Shown: positions 46,401 through 54,162 of the stretch, in pieces
Position numbering within the stretch: the stretch's first letter is position 1
Layout: every line of letters starts with the position of its first letter
The notes under the pieces: generated by a model
The model's input: the letters and a program-made list of their open reading frames with translations, nothing else
Told to the model about the DNA's origin: nothing
The model's database searches: none
Position numbers and translations under genes: made by a program
Origin: Streptomyces sp. NBC_00690
GTDB lineage: Bacteria; Actinomycetota; Actinomycetes; Streptomycetales; Streptomycetaceae
Assembly (NCBI RefSeq): GCF_036226685.1
Contig: NZ_CP109009.1
Coordinates: 8,521,501 to 8,585,500 of the forward strand
Reading direction: 5' to 3'
DNA: 64,000 bases

Positions 46401-46685
46401 GCGGGCTTCCCACTGCACCGGATCCCCACCACAGGCCCCCGCATAGGCCAGGGCCACCGGAAGCGAAGGCAACTGTTCCCCGGACGCCGCCCGGGACAGC
46501 GTGGTGACGGAGTATCCCGCGCTCTTCGCCATCACCCGGTACGTCAGACCTCCCGCTTCACGCCGCAGCGCGCGCAGTTGGGACGCGAACAGCGGAACGG
46601 GACCCAAGCCGGGGTCGATGGGTGCTTCCCGACGCCCTGCCATCTTCGCCCCCATGCCCGCGGTCCCGCCCTCGTCTGTGGTCAC
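43431..46685 (-). CDS. HTH-STAND NTPase with WD40-like C-terminus
   Basis: A 1,084-aa protein. N-terminal Xre-type helix-turn-helix (residues about 34-80); a STAND P-loop NTPase with Walker A GSSGSGKSS (156-164), Walker B VIVDQFEELF (214-223) and GEPGGLPLMSHALLETW; one membrane helix around residue 540; then WD40-like repeats, the clearest near the C-terminus (ALAYSPDGRVLASGGARGSVRLWD). Proteins of this build are common in Streptomyces and are thought to act as signal-dependent switches; some relatives are defence sensors, but no effector domain is visible here. GTG 46685 lacks a good ribosome site; ATG at residue 11 or 15 is possible. Confidence 0.85.
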   Translation of the reverse strand: MTTDEGGTAGMGAKMAGRREAPIDPGLGPVPLFASQLRALRREAGGLTYRVMAKSAGYSVTTLSRAASGEQLPSLPVALAYAGACGGDPVQWEARWREAAEQESALRIGASTSSEPPYRGLARFEPDDADRFFGRSAQTRDLVALVAAHRIVAVVGSSGSGKSSLLRAGLVPQLRESDHDGDRPAAIRILAPGGRPMRTHAEVFTAADGAGDTIVIVDQFEELFTLCLDAEERNRFIERLLAALDPTSRLRIVIAVRADFYGRCADDRSLADALRVATLLIGPMTPDELREAVTRPALAAGLTVERELTARIVDEIAGEPGGLPLMSHALLETWRGRKSRTLTMSAYDAVGGVRSAIATTAENAYSQLSPAQAAVARRILLRLITPGDGTPDTRHPVQRSELDTGAPSTARSNRSRAAGPQDTAVVLERLAAARLITLDGQTVDLAHEALITAWPRLNGWIGEARQVLRVHRRLTEAAAAWNELNRDEGALYRGLRLVEAEESFRFGERFTELTQLEREFLRASTSAAVRQRRGRSALIGAVSVLVVLTLVAMMTAWQRDRAGAERHAESTSRRLASLVQNLRYSDPQTAMRLSVAAWHISATAEAKSALFGAATQREQDIFEIPKGHEVIAPIGPNSRFLLTNENDRVHVWDTVKHTTTHHFRLDATEEVMGYSPDGRQLLLSTANGRVKHRDNTLGTVVGLPFATEDVVSVTGPYRHTIATRSNTSLSVWDVPRQRRLFHRSGKIPRSTLSKDGRSILFCTPSGTLEAWRLRPLHRAVLPRSEVVSRSACAAGALGSLVPSPVNRLVMVTDTRLQIWDLARGRTLGSLKLSGLNDVQVSDDGAFLVTADNQEILVWRLSNISAPVYRYSLRHRVHSLGLDQSNRVIRFIEEGSEPVVRTLVLGHSLDPTDSTTTESAPSADPSTELPTAMAFAPGKADRMALGSATGWVTIWDRAHEQRFATLQATTKGSSPKDTEAVTALAYSPDGRVLASGGARGSVRLWDTASGEALGTPLLTAGDPVQSLTFSARGDTLTVRGSHSPPSTHPIDPNRVVEHVCERARGGLSHKEWRAYVPDLPYRGIC

Positions 46686-47053
46686 GCTAAGCGGAGGGCG
46701 ATGGGCGATGAAAGATCACCCCCGGCCATTGTTTCGCTGCTGGAAGGGGGGTGCCTAACAATGCGAAAGCCGATGGAATCACAGGTGAGGGGCACACCCC
46801 GACTCCCCGCACCGCCGGCGCCCCATCGGGCGTACGGCGGTGGCAACGGCTTTGTTCCACCTCCTCAAGAGACCGCGTGAACCCCTTGCAGCACCGGCCG
46901 CGTGCTGTGGGGCTTCCTGCGGGGCCATGGCCCGTGCCGTCGAATTCGTCGGTACTAGTCGGTACTCCAGGGCTGGGGCGAAGGGACGGACACCGTTTCG
47001 GAGCGGGCGCACCTCACCGCCATTGCACCAACGTGACTCAGGGAGACACGGAT
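46686..47053. other. Intergenic region upstream of the STAND gene and small peptide gene
   Basis: No supportable gene. It contains a short direct repeat TCGGTACT (two copies near 46949-46967). It is the divergent promoter region for the STAND gene and the 54-aa peptide gene. Confidence 0.4.
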
Positions 47054-47218
47054 ATGAACCACCGCCAGTCGTACACCCGCTCGAACGGACACGCGCAGGA
47101 CCTTTCGCAAGGCCACCCCCCGCTCAACTACTCCGCCGCCGCTTCCGATGATGAGTGGGATCCCGGATTCGCGGGTTCCGGGGAGCCGTTCCGGTCGGCC
47201 GTGCGCTGCGCTCGGTAG
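47054..47218 (+). CDS. Hypothetical 54-aa peptide
   Basis: ATG with GGGAGA eight bases upstream. It encodes a hydrophilic peptide rich in Ser, Arg, Asn and His, with an acidic stretch SDDEWDPG and the C-terminus RSAVRCAR. There is no signal peptide or membrane segment and no family I recognise. It is divergent from the STAND gene and followed 43 bp later by a 17-bp-stem terminator, which supports a real transcription unit. Confidence 0.5.
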   Translation: MNHRQSYTRSNGHAQDLSQGHPPLNYSAAASDDEWDPGFAGSGEPFRSAVRCAR

Positions 47219-47261
47219 TGGGGAACGTCTGTAGGTGAATATCTGTAGGTGAACGATCGTC

Positions 47262-47308
47262 GGACCGTTCTGTTCCGGGCGGGTGGGGCTTCCGGAACAG
47301 AACGGTCC
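47262..47308. terminator. Bidirectional terminator with 17-bp perfect stem
   Basis: GGACCGTTCTGTTCCGG (47262-47278) pairs exactly with 47292-47308. It lies between the 54-aa peptide gene and the convergent TetR gene. Just before it is a 12-bp direct repeat TCTGTAGGTGAA (47228-47239 and 47242-47253). Confidence 0.88.
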
Positions 47309-47342
47309 ATCCGGTGCGCGGAGGGGCTTGCACCGGCCCGAC

Positions 47343-47933
47343 TCAGCGTGTTCGAAGCGCTTCCAGGATCCCCCTCAGCGCCCTCCCGGTGTCCTCCAGA
47401 TCGCCGGGCCGACCGGATGAGGCGAGCCAGAGGGCCGCTTCGTTCATCGCGCCGGAGAGCAGATGGGTCAGCGGTGCGACCGGCTGGCGGGTGAGCACCC
47501 CGCGTTCGATCAGATCGGTCAGCGCCTCGGCCAGATGGCGCGCCGAGGAGCGTTCGTCGAGCGCCCGCCACTCGTTCCACCCCAGAACGGCCGGGCCGTC
47601 GATGAGCATGATCCGCTGGCGGTCGGGGTCGGTGGCAGCCTGGATGAACTCCTGGCACCCGGCGACGAGCGCGGTCCAGGGGTCGTCCTCGGCATCCGCC
47701 ACCTCGGCAACCCGCTGTCCCACTTCCTCCTGTACCTCCTCCAGAACGGCCCTGAACAGCTCGGCCTTGCTGGCGAAGTGGTGGTAGAGCGCGCCCTTGG
47801 TGACTCCCGCCGACTGAACGATCTCCGCCAGTCCCACCGCTCCGTAGCCCACCGTCGCGAACAGTCGGCGGCTCTCCCGGAGCAGGGTCGCGCGGGTCTG
47901 CTCCCGCTGCTGGGCCCTGGTCGTGTGCGGCAT
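47343..47933 (-). CDS. TetR/AcrR-family regulator
   Basis: A 196-aa repressor. HTH is [25 protein letters not shown] (residues about 34-58 in two helices). The C-terminal ligand domain resembles regulators of efflux or catabolic genes. ATG 47933 has GGGAG four to five bases upstream; an in-frame ATG at 47954 is less likely. It is divergent from the VOC gene and probably regulates it through the palindrome at 47963-47977. Confidence 0.85.
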   Translation of the reverse strand: MPHTTRAQQREQTRATLLRESRRLFATVGYGAVGLAEIVQSAGVTKGALYHHFASKAELFRAVLEEVQEEVGQRVAEVADAEDDPWTALVAGCQEFIQAATDPDRQRIMLIDGPAVLGWNEWRALDERSSARHLAEALTDLIERGVLTRQPVAPLTHLLSGAMNEAALWLASSGRPGDLEDTGRALRGILEALRTR

Positions 47934-47947
47934 GGTGCTCCCATCAT

Positions 47948-47977
47948 TTGACATACCGAAGGTACGCCAATAGCGTA
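47948..47977 (+). promoter_or_regulatory. Promoter of the VOC gene with TetR operator
   Basis: TTGACA (47948-47953), 17-base spacer, TAGCGT (47971-47976). The inverted repeat TACGC-CAATA-GCGTA (47963-47977) overlaps spacer and -10, where a repressor would block polymerase. Confidence 0.55.
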
Positions 47978-48016
47978 TCTCGCATACCGACGGAATGTGA
48001 ACGAAGGGCAGCCGCC

Positions 48017-48433
48017 ATGCTGAGCAGCTTCTACCCGGTGATCGCCACGGACCGCGTCCGCGAGACGGCGGATTTCTACACCAAACTGATGGGCTTCGAC
48101 ATCACCTTCGAGGCCGACTGGTACGTCAGCCTGCGCCGTGGAGGAGACCTCCCCTACGAACTCGCGATCCTCGACCACACCCACCCCACCATCCCGAAGG
48201 GCTACCGCAACAAGGTCACGGGCCTCCTGCTGAACTTCGAGGTCGACGATGTCGACGCCGAATGGGAGCGGCTCGTGGTCCGCGAGGGGCTCACTCCCAC
48301 CCTGGAGATCCGCAGCGAGGACTTCGGCCAGCGCCACTTCATCGTCACCGACCCGAGCGGCGTACTCATCGACGTGATCACCGAGATCCCGCCGGCAGAG
48401 CAGTACGCGGACCGCTTTGTGACCAACGGATAG
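48017..48433 (+). CDS. VOC-family (glyoxalase/dioxygenase-fold) protein
   Basis: A 138-aa single-domain vicinal oxygen chelate protein. [20 protein letters not shown] and [16 protein letters not shown], ending in [12 protein letters not shown]. It is likely to bind or modify a small electrophile; the exact reaction is unknown. AAGGG precedes the ATG. It is divergent from the TetR gene that probably represses it. Confidence 0.83.
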   Translation: MLSSFYPVIATDRVRETADFYTKLMGFDITFEADWYVSLRRGGDLPYELAILDHTHPTIPKGYRNKVTGLLLNFEVDDVDAEWERLVVREGLTPTLEIRSEDFGQRHFIVTDPSGVLIDVITEIPPAEQYADRFVTNG

Positions 48434-48547
48434 GCCCCGCTGGACTCGCAACCGGCCGACGGCTGCGCGCCGCGCACCTGAACAGCCGCACACCCGAACA
48501 GGGGAGCACAACGCGCGATCCCCGGCCCCCGGGGCTGCAATGGACGG

Positions 48548-49228
48548 GTGACCGCGCCCCCCGACGACTGTCTCGCGCGCAACGACTGGATCTGCGGCGA
48601 GTACCTCTCCACCCGCCGTCAGATCCTGTGGGACTCGGTGCAACAACACCTCCAGCTCACGGCGGTCTCCGTACTGATCGCCCTGGCCCTCGCGGTGCCC
48701 CTGGCCCTCGCCGCCCGCCGCTGGAACTGGGCCGCCGGCCCGGTCCTCGGTGTGACGACGATCCTCTACACGATCCCCTCGCTGGCCATGTTCTCCCTGC
48801 TCCTCCCGGTCTACGGGCTCTCCGCCTCGCTGGTCGTCGCGGGCCTCGTGCTCTACTCCCTCACCCTGCTGGTGCGCAACATCCTCGCCGGGCTGCGCGC
48901 AGTGCCCGACGAGGCCCGACAGGCCGCACGCGGCATGGGCTACGGCCCCGTCCGACTGCTCCTCGCCGTCGAACTCCCCCTGGCACTGCCCGCAGCCATG
49001 GCCGGATTGCGCATCGCCACCGTCTCCGCGGTCTCCCTGGTCACGATCGGCGCCATCGTGGGACACGGTGGCCTCGGCAACCTCATCTACTCCGGAATGA
49101 ACACCTACTTCAAGGCCCAGGTCCTCACCGCGTCCGTCCTCTGTGTCGTGATCGCCATCGCCGCGGATCTGCTGCTCCTGCTCATCCAGCGCTTCGCCAC
49201 CCCCTGGACGCGGGCGGTGCAGTCATGA
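48548..49228 (+). CDS. Osmoprotectant (betaine/choline-type) ABC permease 1
   Basis: A 226-aa OpuBB/OpuCB-like permease with about six helices. The ABC permease loop is GLRAVPDEARQAARGMGYGPVRLL, followed by GAIVGHGGLGNLIYSG. GTG start. It is the first gene of a three-gene unit (permease, permease, binding protein) joined by four-base overlaps. Confidence 0.88.
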   Translation: MTAPPDDCLARNDWICGEYLSTRRQILWDSVQQHLQLTAVSVLIALALAVPLALAARRWNWAAGPVLGVTTILYTIPSLAMFSLLLPVYGLSASLVVAGLVLYSLTLLVRNILAGLRAVPDEARQAARGMGYGPVRLLLAVELPLALPAAMAGLRIATVSAVSLVTIGAIVGHGGLGNLIYSGMNTYFKAQVLTASVLCVVIAIAADLLLLLIQRFATPWTRAVQS

Positions 49229-49896
49229 ACACCCTCGCCGACACCTGGGACTGGCTGACCACCGCCTCCCACTGGTCCGGGGACAACGGCATCGCGAACC
49301 GTCTCCTCGAACACCTCTTCCTCACCGCGGTCTGCCTCGGGCTGAGCTGTCTGATCGCCCTGCCCGTGGCACTGGTCCTCGGCCATCTCGGCAAGGGCGG
49401 CGCCCTCGCCGTGAACATCTCCAACATCGGCCGTGCCGTCCCGACCTTCGCGGTCCTCGTCCTCCTGCTGCTGAGCCCGATCGGAAGCTACGGTTCCTGG
49501 CCGACGATCATCGCCCTGGTGCTCTTCGCCGTACCGCCCCTGCTCACCAACGCCTATGTGGGAATGCGCGGAGTCGACCAGGACGTTGTCCGCGCGGCAC
49601 GAGGGATGGGGATGACCGGCCGCCAGGTGCTGTGGGGCGTGGAAGTTCCCCTGGCGCTGCCCCTGGTGTTCACCGGCGTACGGATCGCAGCCGTGCAACT
49701 GGTCGCCACGGCAACCATCGCGGCACTCGCCGGCGGTGGCGGACTCGGGCGGATCATCACCGCCGGATTCAATCTCGCCTCCACCCCCATGGTGGTGGCC
49801 GGAGCCGTACTGGTCGCGCTCTTCGCCCTCATCGTCGAGGGGATCTGCGAACTCGGCCAGCGGCTCGCCCCCTCCTGGGCCCAGGACGGCACATGA
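49225..49896 (+). CDS. Osmoprotectant ABC permease 2
   Basis: A 223-aa OpuBD/OpuCD-like permease. The ABC loop is GMRGVDQDVVRAARGMGMTGRQVL, followed by AALAGGGGLGRIITAG. It starts inside the previous gene (ATGA) and overlaps the binding-protein gene. The two permeases form a heterodimer in this family. Confidence 0.88.
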   Translation: MNTLADTWDWLTTASHWSGDNGIANRLLEHLFLTAVCLGLSCLIALPVALVLGHLGKGGALAVNISNIGRAVPTFAVLVLLLLSPIGSYGSWPTIIALVLFAVPPLLTNAYVGMRGVDQDVVRAARGMGMTGRQVLWGVEVPLALPLVFTGVRIAAVQLVATATIAALAGGGGLGRIITAGFNLASTPMVVAGAVLVALFALIVEGICELGQRLAPSWAQDGT

Positions 49897-50852
49897 CTCC
49901 CATCCATCGCGCACTCGTCCCCCTGCTGTTCGCCGCTCTCACCGTCCTCACCGCCTGTACGTCCGGCCCGTCGCTGGAGCACCAGGGGGACGTCACCGGA
50001 TCACCCGGCGACAGCAAGGAATTGACCATCGGCTCGGCCGGCTTCACCGAGAGCGACCTGCTCGCCCAGATGTACGGTCTGTTGCTGCGGCAGGCCGGCT
50101 ACCGCACCGAGATCCTGTCCGTCACCAACCGGGAGATCTACGAGCCCGCACTGGAGAGCGGCCAGATCGACGTCGTGCCCGAGTACGCAGCGACCTTCGC
50201 CGACTGGTTGAACGCCAAGGTCAACGGGGAGAAGGCGCCCCCCGTCGGCTCACCCGACCTCACCACCACCATGACTGCCCTGCGACGACTCGCCACCCCC
50301 AGGGGCCTTGAGGTACTCGCCCCGGGCAAGGCGGTCGACCAGAACGCCTTCGCCGTGTCCAAGCAGTACGCCAGGGAACACGGGCTGAAGACGCTCAGCG
50401 ATCTGGGTCGATCCGGACTGCCCGTCCGACTCGCGGCAGGCGACGAATGCGTGCAGCGGCCCTACTGCGAACCCGGGCTCAAGAAGACCTATGGGATCAA
50501 CATCACGGCCATCGACCCCAAGGGCGTCGGCACCACTCAGGCCAAACAGGCGGTCCAGAGCGGTCAGGACCAGATGGTGCTGACCACCACCACCGATGCG
50601 ACGCTCAATGAGTTCGGACTGGTGATCCTGGCCGACGACAAGCACCTGCAGAACGCCGACTACATCGTGCCCGTGGTGAATCGGGCCCGAGCCGGCAGCG
50701 CGGGTGTGACCGACGCCCTGGGCGCGGTGAACACCGTGCTGACCACGGCCGACCTCGCCTCCCTCAACGAACAGGTGGACAGCTGGCGCAGGCTGCCCGA
50801 AGACGTGGCCCGCACCTATCTGGAGTCGAAAGCACTCCTGCGCCAGGACTGA
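49893..50852 (+). CDS. Osmoprotectant ABC substrate-binding lipoprotein
   Basis: A 319-aa OpuBC/ProX-like lipoprotein. The signal peptide ends in the lipobox LTAC (Cys near residue 22). GSAGFTESDLLAQMYGLLL and VPEYAATFADWL are typical of quaternary-amine binding proteins. It captures glycine betaine, choline or a similar solute outside the membrane. The start overlaps the upstream permease. Confidence 0.88.
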   Translation: MTPIHRALVPLLFAALTVLTACTSGPSLEHQGDVTGSPGDSKELTIGSAGFTESDLLAQMYGLLLRQAGYRTEILSVTNREIYEPALESGQIDVVPEYAATFADWLNAKVNGEKAPPVGSPDLTTTMTALRRLATPRGLEVLAPGKAVDQNAFAVSKQYAREHGLKTLSDLGRSGLPVRLAAGDECVQRPYCEPGLKKTYGINITAIDPKGVGTTQAKQAVQSGQDQMVLTTTTDATLNEFGLVILADDKHLQNADYIVPVVNRARAGSAGVTDALGAVNTVLTTADLASLNEQVDSWRRLPEDVARTYLESKALLRQD

Positions 50853-50919
50853 CCATCGCCGCCGCGCGATGACGGGGGAGCGCCGGGACAGGGGAGCCGC
50901 GACACGGGCCTGAGTCGGC

Positions 50920-52332
50920 CTATGCGGTCGAGTGGCCCGGGTGGAGGTCTTCCAGTCGCCGCTGAAGCACCCTGAGCGCACCGCGCTGGCGCCCCGGCAC
51001 CGCTCGGCGCAGCGCCACCAACCTCGGTGCGAGCTCCCGCGCCCGCGCCGGGTCCCCGATCTGCTCCCACTGGTGGTGGGCGCGGTCCACGGCCCCCTCG
51101 ACATCCGATTCGTCCGCCGCCTGCTGCCGTGCGAGCCGAGCATCGGCCACCGTCATCCACAACTCACAACTGAGCCCGGGCTGCTGCGCCAGCCGGGCCA
51201 GATCCGCGCGGACCTCCAACCAGTGGATGGCCTGGAGGGAGTGCGGCCCGTGCGTCCTGAGCTCCTGCTGCTCCCAGGCCGCTGCCGCCGCGGCTGCCTC
51301 GCTGTGCCGTCCGGCCCGCGCGGCGGCGAGGATCGCCGGATGGGGGTCGTGCGTCTCCCGCGCCCGGGGTACGGGGGGCGCAGCCGTCCTCGGCAGAGGC
51401 GTTGCTCGGCTGGCGCGCGGTGTTGCGGGGACCCGACGGGCCGGAGCGGAGGCCGTACCGAAGACCGTTGCGGCCGTGGGGGCAGTAGGGGTCCCCGAGC
51501 CGGGCGGCGCCGTCTCCGGGCTCGCGGTCGACGCGGCGGGCGGACCGACCACGGGGATGCCGCGCGGTACCGGGGCAGACGCCGTCTGTGCAGGGGCGGT
51601 CGCCACAGGGGCCGGGGCGGCTGCGGGAACACCGGCGGGCGGCGCCTCGGACCTGACGATTCCCGCACCCCCGGCAGGGCCGACCGAGGGGACATGCGCG
51701 AGGAGCAACACACCCTCCATCCCGGCCTGGATCGCGGCCTGTTCGTGCAGGGTCGCGAGGTCCGGGCGTGAGCCGCCGCGCCAGACCGAGGCGTAGGTCT
51801 TCAGATAGTTGGGCAGCGCCTGCTCCCGGCGCGAGGACGGTGCGACCCTCCCGTACAGCCGCACCCCAGGCCCCAGACCGAAACCGGCCTCGGAGAGTTG
51901 ACTCCAGGCATCGGGGTCGGCGACCAGATCGACGATGACGGTCGTCGCCCCCGGGGGTCGCCCCGCCAGTTCGGCCGCGAGCCAGTGCCAGGGCAGTCCG
52001 GTGTACCGCAGGGTCGAGGGGGCGCTGCGGGCGAGTGCGAGATGCGGAAGCCGCTGCTTTCGGTCGAGCTGCAACTGTCCGACGACATAGAGGAACAGGG
52101 GCCCGTCGACAGCCGCTGCCGCGCGAACGCGGGTCAGTACCGTCTGCGGATCGAGCGGGTCCGCCAATTCGATCACCGTGGCCACCCGAGTACCCGTCAA
52201 GGCGCTCGGGGGAACGGCGGCCAGCGCCGGCAGTACCGAACTCGCGTCCACCAGACGCCCCTTGCCCACCGGAGCGGCGGCGATCAGCAGCGCTGTTCCC
52301 AGCGCCCCCGTGTTTCCTCCCGTGATCAGCAC
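50920..52332 (-). CDS. Hypothetical protein with Pro/Ala-rich linker and helical C-terminus
   Basis: A 470-aa protein with three zones. The first (residues about 1-215) is alpha/beta with LITGGNTGALGTALLIA and FLYVVGQLQLD; I cannot place it, although the pattern is reminiscent of caspase- or CHAT-like folds. A disordered Pro/Ala/Thr-rich linker follows (215-320). The C-terminal helical part (320-470) has HSEAAAAAAAWEQQELRTHGPHSLQAIHWLEVRADLARL-like repeats (quoted in pieces) resembling TPRs. It lies between the two halves of the osmoprotectant ABC system on the ATPase strand. Start uncertain. Confidence 0.55.
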   Translation of the reverse strand: MLITGGNTGALGTALLIAAAPVGKGRLVDASSVLPALAAVPPSALTGTRVATVIELADPLDPQTVLTRVRAAAAVDGPLFLYVVGQLQLDRKQRLPHLALARSAPSTLRYTGLPWHWLAAELAGRPPGATTVIVDLVADPDAWSQLSEAGFGLGPGVRLYGRVAPSSRREQALPNYLKTYASVWRGGSRPDLATLHEQAAIQAGMEGVLLLAHVPSVGPAGGAGIVRSEAPPAGVPAAAPAPVATAPAQTASAPVPRGIPVVGPPAASTASPETAPPGSGTPTAPTAATVFGTASAPARRVPATPRASRATPLPRTAAPPVPRARETHDPHPAILAAARAGRHSEAAAAAAAWEQQELRTHGPHSLQAIHWLEVRADLARLAQQPGLSCELWMTVADARLARQQAADESDVEGAVDRAHHQWEQIGDPARARELAPRLVALRRAVPGRQRGALRVLQRRLEDLHPGHSTA

Positions 52333-52651
52333 ACCTGCACCGTATCCGACCCGAGGGGCGTCGATCGCCCCGTACCGCGTCCCGGCGGTGTCCGTACGAT
52401 GTCCCTCAACTCACCTTGCCGCACGGCGCATTTGCCACCTGCCGCGCCGAATGGGGGACCGCACCGGTGGGCTCCGCCGTGCGCCCGCGCCGGGCGTGGC
52501 CGAACGCCGGCACTCTTCTCGTGACTCGTGACTCGTGACTCGTCACTCGCCCGATCCTGAGTCCGCTCTCGATCCCGACTCCGGTCCCGCGCCTGCGGCC
52601 GGAACGGGTTCCTTGCGGTTCGATGACGGCGCGCTAACCCGGGGGCCGGCT
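52333..52651. other. Intergenic region between the hypothetical and ATPase genes
   Basis: No gene. The region contains the heptamer repeat at 52518-52549 and presumably the promoter of the hypothetical gene. Confidence 0.4.
52518..52549. repeat. Short tandem repeat, unit GTGACTC
   Basis: Three exact copies and a fourth with one change (GTCACTC) in a row. Confidence 0.8.
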
Positions 52652-53815
52652 CTAGACGTCCGATACGGAGGTGAAGTCCACTTCGTCCCGACCCACGCCG
52701 CGCTCGTCCGCGTCCACCGAGCGTCGCAGCGCCTCATGGAGCTTCGCGGGCGTCAGGACGCCCACGAACTGGGATCCCTCGACCACCGCCACCCATCCGG
52801 CGTCGTACTGGAGCATCTCGCTGAACGCCTGTTTCAACGGCGCACCCAACGGAACCCATGCCTCCATACGGCGGGCCAGATCTCCGACCGTGCCCTCCTT
52901 CCCGGCGATCGCCAATGCCTCGGCCGACACCCAGCCGTGCAACTCGCCGTCCGTGTCGGTGACGACCGCCCAGCGGGCCCGTTCCGCCTTGAGCCGGGCC
53001 GAGGCTGCCTGTGCGGACTCATCGAGACGCGCGAGCGGTGGTTGTTCAAGGTCCTCCTCCTCGATGGTGGTCACAGACAGTCGTTTCAGCCCCCGGTCCG
53101 AGCCCACGAACTGGGCCACGTAGGCAGTCGCGGGCATGCCCAGCACGGCGGCCGGAGTGTCGAACTGCTCGATGTGCCCCTGGCCGTACACGGCGATGCG
53201 GTCGCCCATGCGGACCGCCTCCTCGATGTCGTGCGTGACGAAGAGCACGGTCTTGCGCACATCGGCCTGGAGCTTCAGGAACTCGTTCTGGAGCCGTTCC
53301 CGCACCACCGGGTCGACCGCGCCGAACGGTTCGTCCATCAGCAGCACGGGTGGATCGGCGGCCAACGCACGCGCCACCCCCACCCGCTGCCGCTGGCCAC
53401 CGGAGAGTTGCGAGGGATAGCGCGGCCCGTACACGGAGGGATCCAGCCCGACGAGATCCAGCAGTTCGGCCGCTCGCGCCCGGGCCTTGGCGCGCTTCCA
53501 ACCCAGCAGCGCCGGAACCGTCGCGGTGTTGTCGAGGACGGTTCGGTGCGGGAACAGTCCTGCCTGCTGGATCACGTATCCCATGCGGCGACGCAATTGC
53601 ACCGGGTCGACGGTGGAGATGTCCTCGTCATCGACGAAGATCCGGCCGGCGGTCGGTTCGACCAGCCGATTGACCATCATCATCGTGGTCGTCTTGCCGC
53701 AGCCCGAGGGTCCGACCAGGGTGACCAGTTCACCCTTCGCAACCTCGAAGGAGAGGTCGTTGACGGCGGTGGTGCCGTCCGGGTAGACCTTGCTGACCTG
53801 CTCGAACCGGATCAT
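52652..53815 (-). CDS. Osmoprotectant ABC transporter ATPase with CBS domains
   Basis: A 387-aa OpuBA/ProV-like ATPase. Walker A GPSGCGKTT (about residues 36-44), signature LSGGQRQRVGVARAL, Walker B LLMDEPF, H-loop FVTHD. The C-terminal 120 residues form a CBS pair, which in this family senses ionic strength or nucleotides. It is the missing energising subunit for the permeases at 48548-49896 but is encoded on the opposite strand about 1.8 kb away. Start chosen at MIRFEQVSKVYPDG. Confidence 0.9.
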   Translation of the reverse strand: MIRFEQVSKVYPDGTTAVNDLSFEVAKGELVTLVGPSGCGKTTTMMMVNRLVEPTAGRIFVDDEDISTVDPVQLRRRMGYVIQQAGLFPHRTVLDNTATVPALLGWKRAKARARAAELLDLVGLDPSVYGPRYPSQLSGGQRQRVGVARALAADPPVLLMDEPFGAVDPVVRERLQNEFLKLQADVRKTVLFVTHDIEEAVRMGDRIAVYGQGHIEQFDTPAAVLGMPATAYVAQFVGSDRGLKRLSVTTIEEEDLEQPPLARLDESAQAASARLKAERARWAVVTDTDGELHGWVSAEALAIAGKEGTVGDLARRMEAWVPLGAPLKQAFSEMLQYDAGWVAVVEGSQFVGVLTPAKLHEALRRSVDADERGVGRDEVDFTSVSDV

Positions 53816-54162
53816 GCCCCCACGGTAGGAGTCCGGCATCCGAGCCGCACACGGGCAGCGACTGTACGAGTCACCGCTTCTTCCCGCACTCGTCCCGTGC
53901 CCGTGCCCGTGCCCGACGGGCGGGCAGAGCGCTGATGGAACGACGAGCGCAAGCACCCGTCCGGTCCCGACGGCGGGAACGTACGCGGCACCTCAGCCTG
54001 CCTGACGTGCCCGCCGCTGCTTCCTGTCGGTGCCGTTTGATCCTGAGGAGGCCGCCCGGTCCGGCTCCCAGACATCATCGTCGCAAATCGGACCCTGTCT
54101 CTCCGGTCGTATTCGCCTATGTGATCCCATGGGCGAGCGCCATGCAGAGAACAGGAGCACCA
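53816..54162. other. Divergent promoter region with hexamer repeat
   Basis: No gene. It contains CCCGTG repeated 3.7 times at 53894-53915. It separates the divergent ATPase and hydrolase genes. No clear promoter boxes. Confidence 0.45.

Noticed and set aside
47054..47218. RiPP precursor reading of the 54-aa peptide
   Set aside because: Only one Cys, no leader/core pattern and no modifying enzyme gene nearby.
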